From positions 186,001 through 250,000 of the forward strand of contig JALVZQ010000007.1 in the NCBI GenBank assembly GCA_027037535.1: 64,000 bases of DNA, read 5' to 3'. Below are positions 1 through 8,079 of the stretch, in pieces. The translations under genes and the position numbers were made by a program. The first letter of the stretch is position 1; each line of letters begins with the position of its first letter. The notes below the pieces were generated by a model that saw only the letters and a program-made list of their open reading frames with translations, was not told where the DNA came from and ran no database searches. This DNA comes from Acidilobaceae archaeon (GTDB lineage: Archaea; Thermoproteota; Thermoprotei_A; Sulfolobales; Acidilobaceae).

Positions 1-675
1 AGCGTCACTGCCAGATTCTTCACGCTGAGTGACAGAACATTTAGCCAGATAAGCAGCAGGTTAGTAGAGAACCTACCTCATGACTCGGTAATTGTTGTTA
101 TGAGCCACACTCATACAGTGGCTAGGATAATAGGTAGCTTGCGATATAAGATCTATAAAGTGTATGTTAGCAAGAAATATCCATTGAACGCGGGAGTAAC
201 GATTGCCAAAGAGATAAGGGCTCATGGAGTCAACGTATCCTATATACCAGACGAGTATCTTGCATGGGCAATAGAACAGGCAGACATGATACTGGGATTC
301 GCGCTAGGAACAACTACTACTGCAAGAATAGTGACAGAGACAGGTTTGCTCGGTGCGCTCGCAACGGGCGAAATGCTGGGCGTAGATACAATCATTATAG
401 CTCCATTGAATTTCATGTGTGGGTGTGACGAGGAGGATATAAGGAAGAAAATGCCGGGATTCGTAGTGTCCAACGAGATAACAGGGGTAAAACTCAAGCT
501 AAGAAGCCTTGACCTAATAGACCCCGACTCATTTAGGGTAAAACTAGTTAACGAGAACGAAGTAATAGATGCGTCTCGAGAACTCATTATTCAGAGACAA
601 AAACAGCTCGACAGTGTTATCAATGATACTATTAACTATATCTCTAGGGAGAGAGGACTAGTTAGCTGGGGGTAA
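1..675 (+). CDS. eIF2B-alpha-like / ribose-1,5-bisphosphate isomerase-like protein (5' partial)
   Basis: The reading frame is open from the first base of the window, so the start lies upstream. The visible 224 residues match the C-terminal Rossmann-like half of the eIF2B alpha/beta/delta, MtnA and R15P isomerase superfamily: an SHTHT segment after a hydrophobic strand, then a 'vtyIPD' strand (here VSYIPDEYL), then the segment that normally reads GAD. Here that segment is GFALGTTTT, so the catalytic Asp of the sugar-phosphate isomerases is absent. I infer a divergent, possibly non-catalytic member. The stop codon shares one base with the start of the next gene (TAATG), so the two are probably co-transcribed. 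The family call is fairly secure; the function is not. Confidence 0.6.
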   Translation, partial: SVTARFFTLSDRTFSQISSRLVENLPHDSVIVVMSHTHTVARIIGSLRYKIYKVYVSKKYPLNAGVTIAKEIRAHGVNVSYIPDEYLAWAIEQADMILGFALGTTTTARIVTETGLLGALATGEMLGVDTIIIAPLNFMCGCDEEDIRKKMPGFVVSNEITGVKLKLRSLDLIDPDSFRVKLVNENEVIDASRELIIQRQKQLDSVINDTINYISRERGLVSWG

Positions 676-2066
676 TGGATATGGCCAGGTTATTTGGTAC
701 GGATGGAGTTCGAGGAATCGTAGGAGAAAAGCTCACTCCTGAAATGGCGTTGAAACTTGGAAGAGCAATTGGAGCATACTTCGGAAAGGGGTCCCGGATA
801 CTCGTGGGACGGGATATTCGTAGCGGAGGGGCAATGATTAAACGCTCGGTTATATCGGGGCTATTAGCTGAAGGGATAAAGGTCTATGATGCCGATCTAA
901 TCCCGACGCCCGGCCTCCAATACAATGTTAAATCTCTAGGATTCGATGGTGGAGTAATGATAACTGCAAGCCATAATCCTCCAGAGTATAATGGTATAAA
1001 AGTAATAGCCGGTGATGGCGTAGAGATTCCCCATGAAGACGAGGAGATAATAGAGTCGTACTACTTCCGGAACCATGCCTCCAGGCTAGAGTGGCGCTCT
1101 TATGTTAACGATCCACTCTTTAGAGCCGACGTTATCGAGAACTATGTAGAAGCCATTGTATCACAAGTCGACAAAGAGAAAATCGCGAAATCCGGGTTCA
1201 AAGTCATAATAGACTGTGCTAATAGTGTAGGTTCTCTGGTAACTCCAAAAGTGCTTTCAAGCCTCGGCGTCAAATATGTTAGCTTAAACTGTAACTTGGA
1301 TCCCCTATTTCCTGGAAGAGAACCTGAGCCCTCGCCCATCACTCTGAAACCAGCCATAGCGCTTCTCCGCGAAATCTCAGCAGACCTCATAATTGGCCAT
1401 GACGGAGACGCTGACAGGGCGATAATAGGAGATGACAAGGGTAGAATACTCTGGGGTGATAGGGACGGCGCACTCCTATCTGCGTATGTTGCAGAGAAGC
1501 ATCCTGAGCTTCCGAGACGTGTCTATACCGGTGTGTCAAGTAGTATTGTAGTAGAGGATTATCTAAGGCCTAGAGGCATAGAGGTCGTATGGACTCCTGT
1601 GGGGAGTGTCACAATATCGCGTATGATTATTAGAGATGGAGGCGCAATATCTGGCTTCGAAGAGAACGGAGGCTATATGCATATACCTCACCAAATAGTG
1701 AGAGACGGGGCAATGAAGACAGCGCTAATATTAGAAATGCTCGCAGAATACAATACAAAGCTCTCCTCTCTAGTCGACGAACTACCATTCTACTATACGA
1801 TAAAGACGAAAATACCGGCGTCGAGAGAAGAAGCACTATGCGCAGTAGAAAAAACAGTGGAAGCATTCAAGCAATACAGACTTGTCACGATAGACGGAGT
1901 AAAAGTAATAGGGGACGATTTCTGGTTGCTCGTAAGGCCTAGCGGGACAGAACCCGTAGTAAGAATAATGGCGGAGGCACGGACAAAAGAGAAAGTGGAA
2001 AACATCGTCAGCAACGCTCGTAGCATAGTAGAGGAATGCAAGAAGAGAAGAGGTAACTCGAAATGA
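675..2066 (+). CDS. glmM: Phosphohexomutase (phosphoglucosamine / phosphomannomutase family)
   Basis: This 463-residue protein belongs to the alpha-D-phosphohexomutase family, which moves phosphate between C1 and C6 of hexose phosphates through a phosphoserine. All four signatures are visible: the TASHNP catalytic loop at 97-102 (Ser99), the metal loop DGDADR at 243-248, the sugar-recognition loop EENGG at 329-333 and the C-terminal phosphate loop RPSGTEP at 421-427. Length is normal. An intact EENGG loop fits glucosamine-, mannose- or glucose-phosphate use, and archaeal members are often multi-specific, so glmM is a best guess. The start overlaps the upstream stop by one base, and the end overlaps the Trm112-like gene by four bases. 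A second paralogue lies at 39339-40808. Confidence 0.9.
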   Translation: MDMARLFGTDGVRGIVGEKLTPEMALKLGRAIGAYFGKGSRILVGRDIRSGGAMIKRSVISGLLAEGIKVYDADLIPTPGLQYNVKSLGFDGGVMITASHNPPEYNGIKVIAGDGVEIPHEDEEIIESYYFRNHASRLEWRSYVNDPLFRADVIENYVEAIVSQVDKEKIAKSGFKVIIDCANSVGSLVTPKVLSSLGVKYVSLNCNLDPLFPGREPEPSPITLKPAIALLREISADLIIGHDGDADRAIIGDDKGRILWGDRDGALLSAYVAEKHPELPRRVYTGVSSSIVVEDYLRPRGIEVVWTPVGSVTISRMIIRDGGAISGFEENGGYMHIPHQIVRDGAMKTALILEMLAEYNTKLSSLVDELPFYYTIKTKIPASREEALCAVEKTVEAFKQYRLVTIDGVKVIGDDFWLLVRPSGTEPVVRIMAEARTKEKVENIVSNARSIVEECKKRRGNSK

Positions 2067-2455
2067 AATGGTATTTCCTAGACGTACTTGCATGCCCCGT
2101 ATGTAAAGCATACGGAGAAAAACTAGTGCTATACCCCATAAATGAAGTCGAGGAAGATACAACTATAGATGTAGAAAAAGTACGATGCAGAGACTACTGC
2201 GGCCTACACAGAAAACCCGTCTCAGAGGTATCAATCGAAGAATGCAAGAAATGCGTCAAGAAGAGAATAATAACGGGACTTATCATATGTACGAGCTGTG
2301 GACGCTGGTACCCCATTATTAACAGGATACCTGTAATGCTCGACGACAAGTATCGAGATCTAAAACTTTACAGGAAATTCCTCAAGGAATACCAGGATAA
2401 AATACCTGATAATATTAAAAAACTAATGAAGAATCCTGATCCAGGATCACTCTAG
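2063..2455 (+). CDS. Trm112-like zinc-binding protein
   Basis: This small protein (130 residues) starts with the Trm112-type motif: an aromatic-rich beginning, then CPVC at 11-14, further Cys pairs in the middle and CTSCGRWYPI, followed by a 'nRIPvML' strand that is characteristic of the family. Trm112 proteins are obligate activators of several RNA and protein methyltransferases in eukaryotes and archaea. This one is longer than minimal family members because of a Cys-rich insert at roughly residues 40-75. The ATGA overlap with the phosphohexomutase gene indicates translational coupling. Its methyltransferase partners are not identifiable from this window. Confidence 0.75.
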   Translation: MKWYFLDVLACPVCKAYGEKLVLYPINEVEEDTTIDVEKVRCRDYCGLHRKPVSEVSIEECKKCVKKRIITGLIICTSCGRWYPIINRIPVMLDDKYRDLKLYRKFLKEYQDKIPDNIKKLMKNPDPGSL

Positions 2456-2529
2456 GTATTACTTGAGTATTAGCAGGTCTCATGGTCTAAGCAAAAAACC
2501 GCACAATATTTCTTCTGGGTGTCGATGTA

Positions 2530-3045
2530 TTGAGCACTATTAAAGAGAAAGAAGAATATGCCGCCAAGGACGAGCTACTGGAGTGGATAAAACAAAGAAT
2601 AAGCCTACTTGAAGAAGAGCTCAAGATGCTCAAGACGCTTCTTGCAATAGTTGAGCAGGGTTATTCTGAGCCGGAAGTGAATCCTTCAGAGAAGGTTGAG
2701 GATGTAAAGGTCGGAAAGAAGCTTATCGCAAAGGTATTTCGAGGAGAGGGCTATGTGAGAGCTGTCCCAAAGTTTCCGACAGGTATGCCTTCCGATATAG
2801 AGGAGTATCTACAGGCGTTTGTTGAGGAAATACGGGATAAACAGGCTAGAGAAGGTATAGAGCCGGATGAGAGAGCGTCTCTTATCGTGAGAACGAAGCC
2901 TGACGGATTAGTTGCTGAGATAAGGATCGCTAATCTGACGACTACACTGGACTTGCTAAAATCGAAGGCGACACTCAAGTATGCTATCGAGTTGTTATAC
3001 CAGTTATACAAGGCTAGGAAAGACAAGACAAGCCCGGAAGAATGA
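2530..3045 (+). CDS. Conserved archaeal protein with N-terminal coiled coil
   Basis: I do not recognise this 171-residue protein. Residues about 5-45 form a charged heptad-like helix (coiled coil). The rest is a compact alpha/beta domain containing RTKPDGLVAEIRI, followed by a C-terminal helix rich in Leu, Tyr and Lys. There are no Cys or obvious catalytic motifs. The start is taken as TTG, since no ATG lies in frame nearby. The gene stands alone between the Trm112-like gene and the ligase block, with about 75 bases of its own leader. It could be a nucleic-acid-associated protein, but that is only a guess from charge and coiled coil. Confidence 0.65.
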   Translation: MSTIKEKEEYAAKDELLEWIKQRISLLEEELKMLKTLLAIVEQGYSEPEVNPSEKVEDVKVGKKLIAKVFRGEGYVRAVPKFPTGMPSDIEEYLQAFVEEIRDKQAREGIEPDERASLIVRTKPDGLVAEIRIANLTTTLDLLKSKATLKYAIELLYQLYKARKDKTSPEE

Positions 3046-3076
3046 TTTCTAAAATTAGTTAGTACTATCATCTGTG

Positions 3077-3135
3077 GGGCTCGGTAACCAGGGTTACCCG
3101 CATCGCTACGGCCTTGCCGGGTCTCTTCATAGCCC
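3077..3135. ncRNA. Candidate small structured RNA (possibly minus-strand C/D-like)
   Basis: A GC-rich island lies in an AT-rich intergenic region of 221 bases. GGGCT (3077-3081) pairs with AGCCC (3131-3135). Inside are two perfect hairpins: GGTAACC/GGTTACC (3083-3089 with 3092-3098) and CGGC/GCCG (3109-3112 with 3116-3119). Read on the minus strand, the closing stem is followed by ATGAAGA, a near match to box C, and preceded at the other end by CCGA, a weak box D. That would make a C/D box sRNA of ordinary size. Box D is poor and the strand is undecided. GC-rich intergenic islands of this kind usually mark structural RNAs in AT-rich hyperthermophiles. Confidence 0.4.
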
Positions 3136-3229
3136 TTCTCTAGATATGCTGGTTACAAGCAAATATAGTCTAGTCACCTTTATTATTAGATGGTAGAAAT
3201 ACTGGAAGAGTGTCTTGAGAGCTATCAAT

Positions 3230-3266
3230 ATTCCTCTAATAGAGGATTACTCCTGAGGCGAGGAAT
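3230..3266 (+). promoter_or_regulatory. Leader with mutually exclusive hairpins at the DNA ligase start
   Basis: ATTCCTC (3230-3236) is the exact complement of GAGGAAT (3260-3266), which lies directly before the ligase ATG and contains its purine-rich ribosome site. The overlapping TCCTCT (3232-3237) can instead pair with AGAGGA (3241-3246) around a three-base loop. The two pairings exclude each other, and only the first hides the ribosome site. The stems are short, so regulation at high temperature is uncertain. Confidence 0.3.
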
Positions 3267-5096
3267 ATGAGCCAAGAAAATGAATCAGATCTCCCATTTA
3301 TTGAGGTGGCAAGAACATTCAGCGTGATGGAGAGGATATCTAGTAGGACCCAGTTGACGCTTACGCTCGTTAGATTATTCAAGAAGACTCCATCCACCGT
3401 AATAGACAAGCTAGTATACCTTATACAGGGAAAGCTTGGGCCCGAGTGGAAAGACATACCGGAGCTCGGCGTAGGGGAGAAACTTCTGATAAAGTCGATA
3501 GCTTTAGCCTATAAGGTACCAGAATCCGAGGTCGTTAAACTATACCATAGAGTAGGCGACCTGGGTGCAGTGGCGGAACAACTAGCTATCAGGTATAGGG
3601 AGAAGACAAAGGGGAGACAAGCAGGTCTTCTAGCGTTTATGGAAGAAGAAGCAGAGCCCCTAACCATATCACGAGTATACAATACACTGATGAGGATCGC
3701 ATATGCACAAGGAGAGAACAGCCGTGACCTCAAGCTAAGACTCCTTGCAGGACTGCTAAGCGATGCAGAGCCTCTGGAGGCACGCTACATAGTAAGGTTT
3801 GTTGAAGGCAGATTAAGAGTAGGCATAGGGGACGCTACCGTAATGGATGCACTCGCCTCGATCTATGGAGGAGGAGTCCATGCACGCGAGATAATTGAGC
3901 GAGCCTACAATCTTCGAGCAGACCTAGGATACATAGCCAGGCTACTAGCAGAGAAGGGAATAGACTCTCTCAAAGATATCCATCCAGTAGTCGGAGTACC
4001 TATTAGGCCCATGCTAGCAGAGAGAGGAAGAGACCCCCACGAGATCCTACGCAAAGTTGGAGGCCGGGCAATAGTAGAATACAAGTACGATGGAGAAAGA
4101 GGACAAATCCACAAGCGAGGAGAAAAAATATGGATCTTCTCGAGAAGACTCGAGAACATAACCAGGATGTATCCAGACGTAGTTGAAATGGTAAGAAAAC
4201 ATGTCAAGGCTGAGGAGGCGATACTTGAGGGAGAGATAGTAGCCATAGACCCAGATACTCTAGAGCTACAGCCATTCCAAGTCCTAATGCAGAGAAAGAG
4301 GAAACACGATATCCACAAGGTAATGAAAGAAGTTCCCGTCGCTGTATTCCTCTTTGATATCCTCTACAGAGACGGAGAAGATCTCACAGCAAAAATACTC
4401 CCTGTAAGGAGACAGAACCTACTCGAGGTCGTCGAGCCAGGAGAAACCTTCACAATAGCCCAATACATTGAAACAAGTGATCCAGACGAGCTATGGAACT
4501 TCTTCTTAAAAGCAATAGAAGACGGTGCAGAAGGAGTAATGGTAAAAGCAGTACACGAAGGCAGCGTATATCGTGCAGGTATTAGAGGATGGCTATGGGT
4601 CAAGCTTAAGAAAGACTATAAGAGCGAAATGACCGACACCGTAGACCTAGTTGTTGTCGGGGCCTTCTATGGAAAAGGAAAACGGGGCGGGAAGCTCAGT
4701 AGCCTACTAATGGCAGCGTATAATCCAGAGAAAGATATTTTCAGAACCGTCTGTAAGGTTGCGACAGGGTTCACTGACGAAGACCTAGAGAAAATGCAGG
4801 ATATGCTGAAACCCCATATTATCCCCCATAAACATCCAAGAGTAGACTCAAGGATTACTCCAGACGTATGGATAGAGCCTTATTACGTGGCGGAGATCCT
4901 AGGAGCAGAGCTAACGCTGTCACCACTGCATACCTGTTGCCTAGGACAGGTAAAATCCGGGGTAGGAATCTCCATAAGATTCCCAAGGTTTATACGGTGG
5001 AGACCAGATAAGAGCCCCGAAGACGCGACGACTGAACAGGAGCTATTCGAACTATACAGGAGGCAGTTGAAGAAAGTTGAGGAAGAGACAGTATAG
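3267..5096 (+). CDS. lig: ATP-dependent DNA ligase
   Basis: This 609-residue enzyme seals nicks in DNA during replication and repair, passing AMP from ATP (or ADP in some crenarchaea) to the 5' phosphate. The nucleotidyl-lysine motif KYDGER is at 273-278 (Lys273). The N-terminal half is the all-helical DNA-binding domain, and the later motifs EGEIV, DGAEGVMVK and WVKLKKDY are present, followed by the OB-fold domain. Length is standard for archaeal replicative ligases. An ATG start with a purine-rich GAGG ribosome site is clear. The end overlaps rnp4 by 20 bases, so ligase, rnp4 and yhbY form one unit. Confidence 0.97.
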   Translation: MSQENESDLPFIEVARTFSVMERISSRTQLTLTLVRLFKKTPSTVIDKLVYLIQGKLGPEWKDIPELGVGEKLLIKSIALAYKVPESEVVKLYHRVGDLGAVAEQLAIRYREKTKGRQAGLLAFMEEEAEPLTISRVYNTLMRIAYAQGENSRDLKLRLLAGLLSDAEPLEARYIVRFVEGRLRVGIGDATVMDALASIYGGGVHAREIIERAYNLRADLGYIARLLAEKGIDSLKDIHPVVGVPIRPMLAERGRDPHEILRKVGGRAIVEYKYDGERGQIHKRGEKIWIFSRRLENITRMYPDVVEMVRKHVKAEEAILEGEIVAIDPDTLELQPFQVLMQRKRKHDIHKVMKEVPVAVFLFDILYRDGEDLTAKILPVRRQNLLEVVEPGETFTIAQYIETSDPDELWNFFLKAIEDGAEGVMVKAVHEGSVYRAGIRGWLWVKLKKDYKSEMTDTVDLVVVGAFYGKGKRGGKLSSLLMAAYNPEKDIFRTVCKVATGFTDEDLEKMQDMLKPHIIPHKHPRVDSRITPDVWIEPYYVAEILGAELTLSPLHTCCLGQVKSGVGISIRFPRFIRWRPDKSPEDATTEQELFELYRRQLKKVEEETV

Positions 5097-5427
5097 GAGG
5101 AAAACACTAAGAATATACCGCGACCTTGTGAGGCAACGAATACACTATCTCTATAAGCTAGCAGTAGAAGAAGCAGAAAAAGGAAGACATGATTATGCTG
5201 CAAACCTAGGAAACTATATTAAAAAACTCTCGAAAGAGACGGGAACTAGGCTTCCAAGAGACATTAAGCGAGGCCTATGTAAGAACTGTGGCCTTCCACT
5301 TATACCAGGAGTAACATCACGTGTAAGGCTTAGGACACAAGGGAGATTCTCATATATTGTTATTACCTGTGTTAGATGCGGTTGGATACATAGATATCCA
5401 TATAAAATGGGGAGAAGGAATGACTGA
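5077..5427 (+). CDS. rnp4: Ribonuclease P protein component 4 (Rpp21 homologue)
   Basis: This basic 116-residue protein is the archaeal Rpp21/Rnp4 subunit of RNase P, which matures tRNA 5' ends. The N-terminal helical part is rich in Arg and Lys. The C-terminal zinc ribbon has CKNCG and CVRCGW as its two knuckles. The chosen TTG start lies inside the 3' end of the ligase gene; a shorter start is possible but would remove conserved basic residues. The 3' end overlaps the YhbY-domain gene by 8 bases, so the two RNA-processing genes are coupled. Confidence 0.9.
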   Translation: MRKRQYRRKTLRIYRDLVRQRIHYLYKLAVEEAEKGRHDYAANLGNYIKKLSKETGTRLPRDIKRGLCKNCGLPLIPGVTSRVRLRTQGRFSYIVITCVRCGWIHRYPYKMGRRND

Positions 5428-5707
5428 GAGCATCAGGGAAAAAGTCAAGAAAGCACACCACTCTAGCCCAGATGTTATCATTGGAAAGAACGGTATAACG
5501 CCCGGCGTAATCGAGGAAATCAAGACTCGGCTAAAAGCAAAGGCAGTTGTAAAAGTCAAGATACTGCGGACAGGGATTGACGAGGACAAGGGCCTAGATA
5601 GGAGAAGCATAGCGAGACTCGTAGCAGAAAGGACAGGAGCCCGATTAATGGGTATAAGGGGTCGTACCTTTGTCCTATACAAGGCTGGACAGGAGAGCTC
5701 CAAATAG
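5420..5707 (+). CDS. YhbY/CRM-domain RNA-binding protein
   Basis: This 95-residue protein is a single CRM (CRS1-YhbY) domain. Its core VIIGKNGITPGVIEEIKTRLKAK resembles the GxxG loop region of the fold, and it ends with the strand that includes GRTFVLYK. Bacterial YhbY binds pre-50S particles, so a ribosome-assembly or RNA-chaperone role is likely, which fits the neighbours rnp4 and S19e. The ATG at 5420 is preferred over starts further upstream: it overlaps the rnp4 stop by 8 bases, has GGAGAAGGA upstream, and the extra upstream residues would not belong to the domain. Confidence 0.85.
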   Translation: MTESIREKVKKAHHSSPDVIIGKNGITPGVIEEIKTRLKAKAVVKVKILRTGIDEDKGLDRRSIARLVAERTGARLMGIRGRTFVLYKAGQESSK

Positions 5708-5708
5708 A

Positions 5709-5716
5709 ATATAAAT
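5709..5716 (+). promoter_or_regulatory. TATA-like box for the S19e gene
   Basis: ATATAAAT begins two bases after the yhbY stop and about 45 bases before the S19e ATG, which would place transcription start near 5735. A GGGATGAGG ribosome site follows. Confidence 0.4.
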
Positions 5717-5754
5717 TCCGATACCTCGCCGTCTAGGACTGGGGATGAGGAAAC

Positions 5755-6219
5755 ATGGTGACGGCACTTGAGGTTCCAGCGGACGAGCTAATCAAAGAAC
5801 TCGCAAAGATACTAAAAGAACAATACGGTGAATACGTTAAACCACCTGCATGGGCGTATTATGCGAAAACAGGAGTTCACAAAGAGAAGCCACCAGAGGA
5901 TCCAGACTGGTGGTATGTAAGAGCGGCATCTATACTAAGGAAACTCTACAAGTCTCCCGAGCCAATAGGAATCGAAACGTTCAGAACAATCTACGGAGGA
6001 CGCCAGAACAGGGGTAGCGCTCCAGAACATTTTAGAAAAGGCTCTGGAAGCATCCCGAGAAAAATACTACAACAGCTAGAAAAAGCAGGCCTAGTGAAGA
6101 AAGTTCCTAGGAAAGGAAGAACACTTACGCCGGCGGGTAGAAGCCTCCTAGATAAAGCCGCTAAGGAAATTTTCAAGAGACTCGTAGAGACACGCCCCGA
6201 ACTAAAAATCTACGGGTAA
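5755..6219 (+). CDS. rps19e: 30S ribosomal protein S19e
   Basis: This 154-residue small-subunit protein is shared by archaea and eukaryotes and has no bacterial counterpart. The family sequence is clear: the 'PPAWAYYAKTGVHKE' segment, then DWWYVRAASILRKLY, a GGRQNRG turn, and a winged-helix segment with KAGLVKK and GRTLTPAGRSLLD. Length matches the family. It has its own TATA-like sequence and ribosome site just after yhbY, and it leads into the PDCD5/L39e/L31e block after 161 bases in which I see no gene or clear structure. Confidence 0.97.
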   Translation: MVTALEVPADELIKELAKILKEQYGEYVKPPAWAYYAKTGVHKEKPPEDPDWWYVRAASILRKLYKSPEPIGIETFRTIYGGRQNRGSAPEHFRKGSGSIPRKILQQLEKAGLVKKVPRKGRTLTPAGRSLLDKAAKEIFKRLVETRPELKIYG

Positions 6220-6380
6220 CCCAGTTTACAATTCCTATCTTATCTTCACAGGCTAGGCATAAAGGAGTTCTCGAGTAATCGCTTGTAATAGCAAAGATAT
6301 TCTTTAGTGTTAAGTCAGCGTCGAGAAGACAAATATACTATTATTCCTAGAGATGCACTTCTAAAAACGGTGGATTCAAG

Positions 6381-6725
6381 GTGTCGTACGACGACAAGGA
6401 GCTAGAAGAATTAAGAATGAGGAAATTAATGGAGTTAAGAAAACAGCTCGAGGCAGAAGAACAACGCAAGAAGCTTGAAGCGGAAATGGAAGCACGTAGA
6501 CAAGCTGTTCTAAGAGGGATTCTAACAGAGAAAGCTAGGGAGAGGCTTGCGAACCTCAAACTCGTTAAGCCAGAATTAGCTAAAGCTGCTGAAGACGCCA
6601 TTATCCAGCTTGTCCAGGTTGGGCGGCTTGTACCTCCAGTTACGGACGAACAAGTTAAAGCTTTATTACTCGAGCTCGACAGTCGAACTAGGCGTAGTTT
6701 CCAGATAAAGTTCAAGAGGAAGTAG
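6381..6725 (+). CDS. PDCD5-family DNA-binding protein
   Basis: This 114-residue, highly charged helical protein belongs to the archaeal family related to human PDCD5 (TFAR19). It has a long Glu/Lys/Arg helix at the start (about 5-45), then the three-helix core with LTEKARERLANLKLVKPELAKAAEDAIIQL, and a basic tail. A nucleic-acid-binding role has been reported for archaeal homologues; the biochemical function is unsettled. The start is GTG. It stands immediately before rpl39e and rpl31e, the usual archaeal order, suggesting a link with ribosome production or stress. Confidence 0.88.
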   Translation: MSYDDKELEELRMRKLMELRKQLEAEEQRKKLEAEMEARRQAVLRGILTEKARERLANLKLVKPELAKAAEDAIIQLVQVGRLVPPVTDEQVKALLLELDSRTRRSFQIKFKRK

Positions 6726-6751
6726 AGGAACTAGATGGAGAGGTGGAGTAG

Positions 6752-6907
6752 ATGGCGCGGAATAAGCCTCTAGGGAGGAAGCTAAGACTTGCAAAGGCGG
6801 CGAAAAGCAATAGTGCAGTGCCGGCATGGGTTATCATAAAGACAATGAGAAGATTTACAATGAACCCTAGGAGACGACACTGGAGAGTAAGCAAGCTTAA
6901 GAAGTAG
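6752..6907 (+). CDS. rpl39e: 50S ribosomal protein L39e
   Basis: This 51-residue basic protein has the typical features of L39e: an ATG start, [13 protein letters not shown] near the N-terminus, PAWVIIKT in the middle, and the Arg-rich end [15 protein letters not shown]39e lines the peptide exit tunnel in archaeal and eukaryotic ribosomes. It lies 26 bases after the PDCD5-family gene and 39 bases before rpl31e, with GGTGGAG as ribosome site. Confidence 0.96.
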   Translation: MARNKPLGRKLRLAKAAKSNSAVPAWVIIKTMRRFTMNPRRRHWRVSKLKK

Positions 6908-6946
6908 CGGTAAATAGTTGAACTAGAGGAGAAAAGGTGGGGACTA

Positions 6947-7306
6947 GTGGCGGACGAAAAAAAGAGGAAGTTTGTAAAGGGCTTCGTATACATCATACCG
7001 CTTGCACGAGTTTACTGGGGTAGGAGAACGAATAGAGCAGATCGTGCAGTCAAACTTGTCAGAGAGTTCGTTAAAAAGCACACGAAGGCGGACAAGGTAA
7101 TCATCAACAACGACGTAAACAACTATATCTGGAGCAGAAGCAGAGAGAAGCCGCCGAGAAGAGTCAAGGTAGTAGTTACGGTCTACGAGGAAGAGGCAGA
7201 GGAAGAATCGGAAGAGGAAAAGAAAATAACTGTTGCAAGAGTGAGACTAGCGGACAAATCACTCAAACCGGGACCATACACGCCCAAATCCGCTGCCAAA
7301 CAATAA
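6947..7306 (+). CDS. rpl31e: 50S ribosomal protein L31e
   Basis: This 119-residue large-subunit protein is archaeal/eukaryotic specific and sits near the exit tunnel. Family features are PLARVYWGRRTNRADRAVKLVREFVKKH, the segment VIINNDVNNYIWSRSREKPPRRVKV, and a Glu-rich acidic loop followed by VARVRL. The C-terminal extension of about 20 residues is lysine- and proline-rich. Start GTG with GGTGGGGA upstream. It is the third member of the PDCD5-L39e-L31e group and is followed by aIF6. Confidence 0.96.
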   Translation: MADEKKRKFVKGFVYIIPLARVYWGRRTNRADRAVKLVREFVKKHTKADKVIINNDVNNYIWSRSREKPPRRVKVVVTVYEEEAEEESEEEKKITVARVRLADKSLKPGPYTPKSAAKQ

Positions 7307-7392
7307 CTCACGGGATGAAACAATATCACCGCTATAATCACCTTTTACAATAGGTTTGAAGGAGAACGGAGAATAAGAGAGTGTGGTGAGAA

Positions 7393-8079
7393 TTGGCGAA
7401 ATTCGATATCGCACTACTTAACTTGATGGGTAACTCTAACATAGGAGTGTATCTCTACGCTACCGATAAATATGTAATAATACCGGAGGGATTAGAGGAG
7501 AAGGAAAAAGAAGTAATATCAGAAATACTCCAAGTCGACATTATCGAGGCACAAGTAGGCGGGAGCAGGCTAATCGGAGTCCTGGTCGCCGGGAACAGCA
7601 ACGGGTTGCTCCTAGGATCAACAGTAAGAGATGATGAAATAACAAAACTAAAGAAGGAACTAGACATCAACATAGAAGTGCTACCTTCAAAGAACAACGC
7701 AGTAGGAAACTTAATAGCCGCAAACGATAAAGCGGCACTCGTTTATCCTTCACTAGAAAAAGAAAGCATCAAGATAATCCAAGATGTCCTCGGTGTCGAG
7801 GCAGTAGCCAGACCAATAGCAGGTATTACAACCGTGGGAAGCGTCCTTGTCGTTACAAACAAAGGAGGCCTAGTACATCCAGACGCGACAGAGGAAGAGG
7901 TCAGGTTCCTCGAAGAATTATTTAAGGTCCCGGTCCTAACAGGAACTGTAAACTTTGGTGTTTCTTTTGTAAGAACAGGAATAGTCGCGAATAGTTATGG
8001 GGCCCTAGTAGGCGGAGAAACTAGGGGCCCCGAGATCGCGAGGATCCAGATGGCTCTCGGAGGTGGTATAAATGAGTGA
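7393..8079 (+). CDS. eif6: Translation initiation factor aIF6
   Basis: This 228-residue protein has the five-fold repeated pentein (alpha/beta propeller) of eIF6, which binds the 50S subunit and prevents premature joining of the subunits. The repeats show as recurring GN(S/K)N, 'GLL(L/V)' and 'VPVLTGTVN' blocks. Length is standard. The start is TTG with a GGTGAGAA ribosome site. The end overlaps the L18Ae gene by 8 bases. The order aIF6, L18Ae, prefoldin alpha, FtsY is widely conserved in archaea. Confidence 0.96.
   Translation: MAKFDIALLNLMGNSNIGVYLYATDKYVIIPEGLEEKEKEVISEILQVDIIEAQVGGSRLIGVLVAGNSNGLLLGSTVRDDEITKLKKELDINIEVLPSKNNAVGNLIAANDKAALVYPSLEKESIKIIQDVLGVEAVARPIAGITTVGSVLVVTNKGGLVHPDATEEEVRFLEELFKVPVLTGTVNFGVSFVRTGIVANSYGALVGGETRGPEIARIQMALGGGINE

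Noticed and set aside
3077-3135. H/ACA guide RNA
   Set aside because: No ACA at the expected three bases after the closing stem; the nearest ACA on the plus strand is about 20 bases further.
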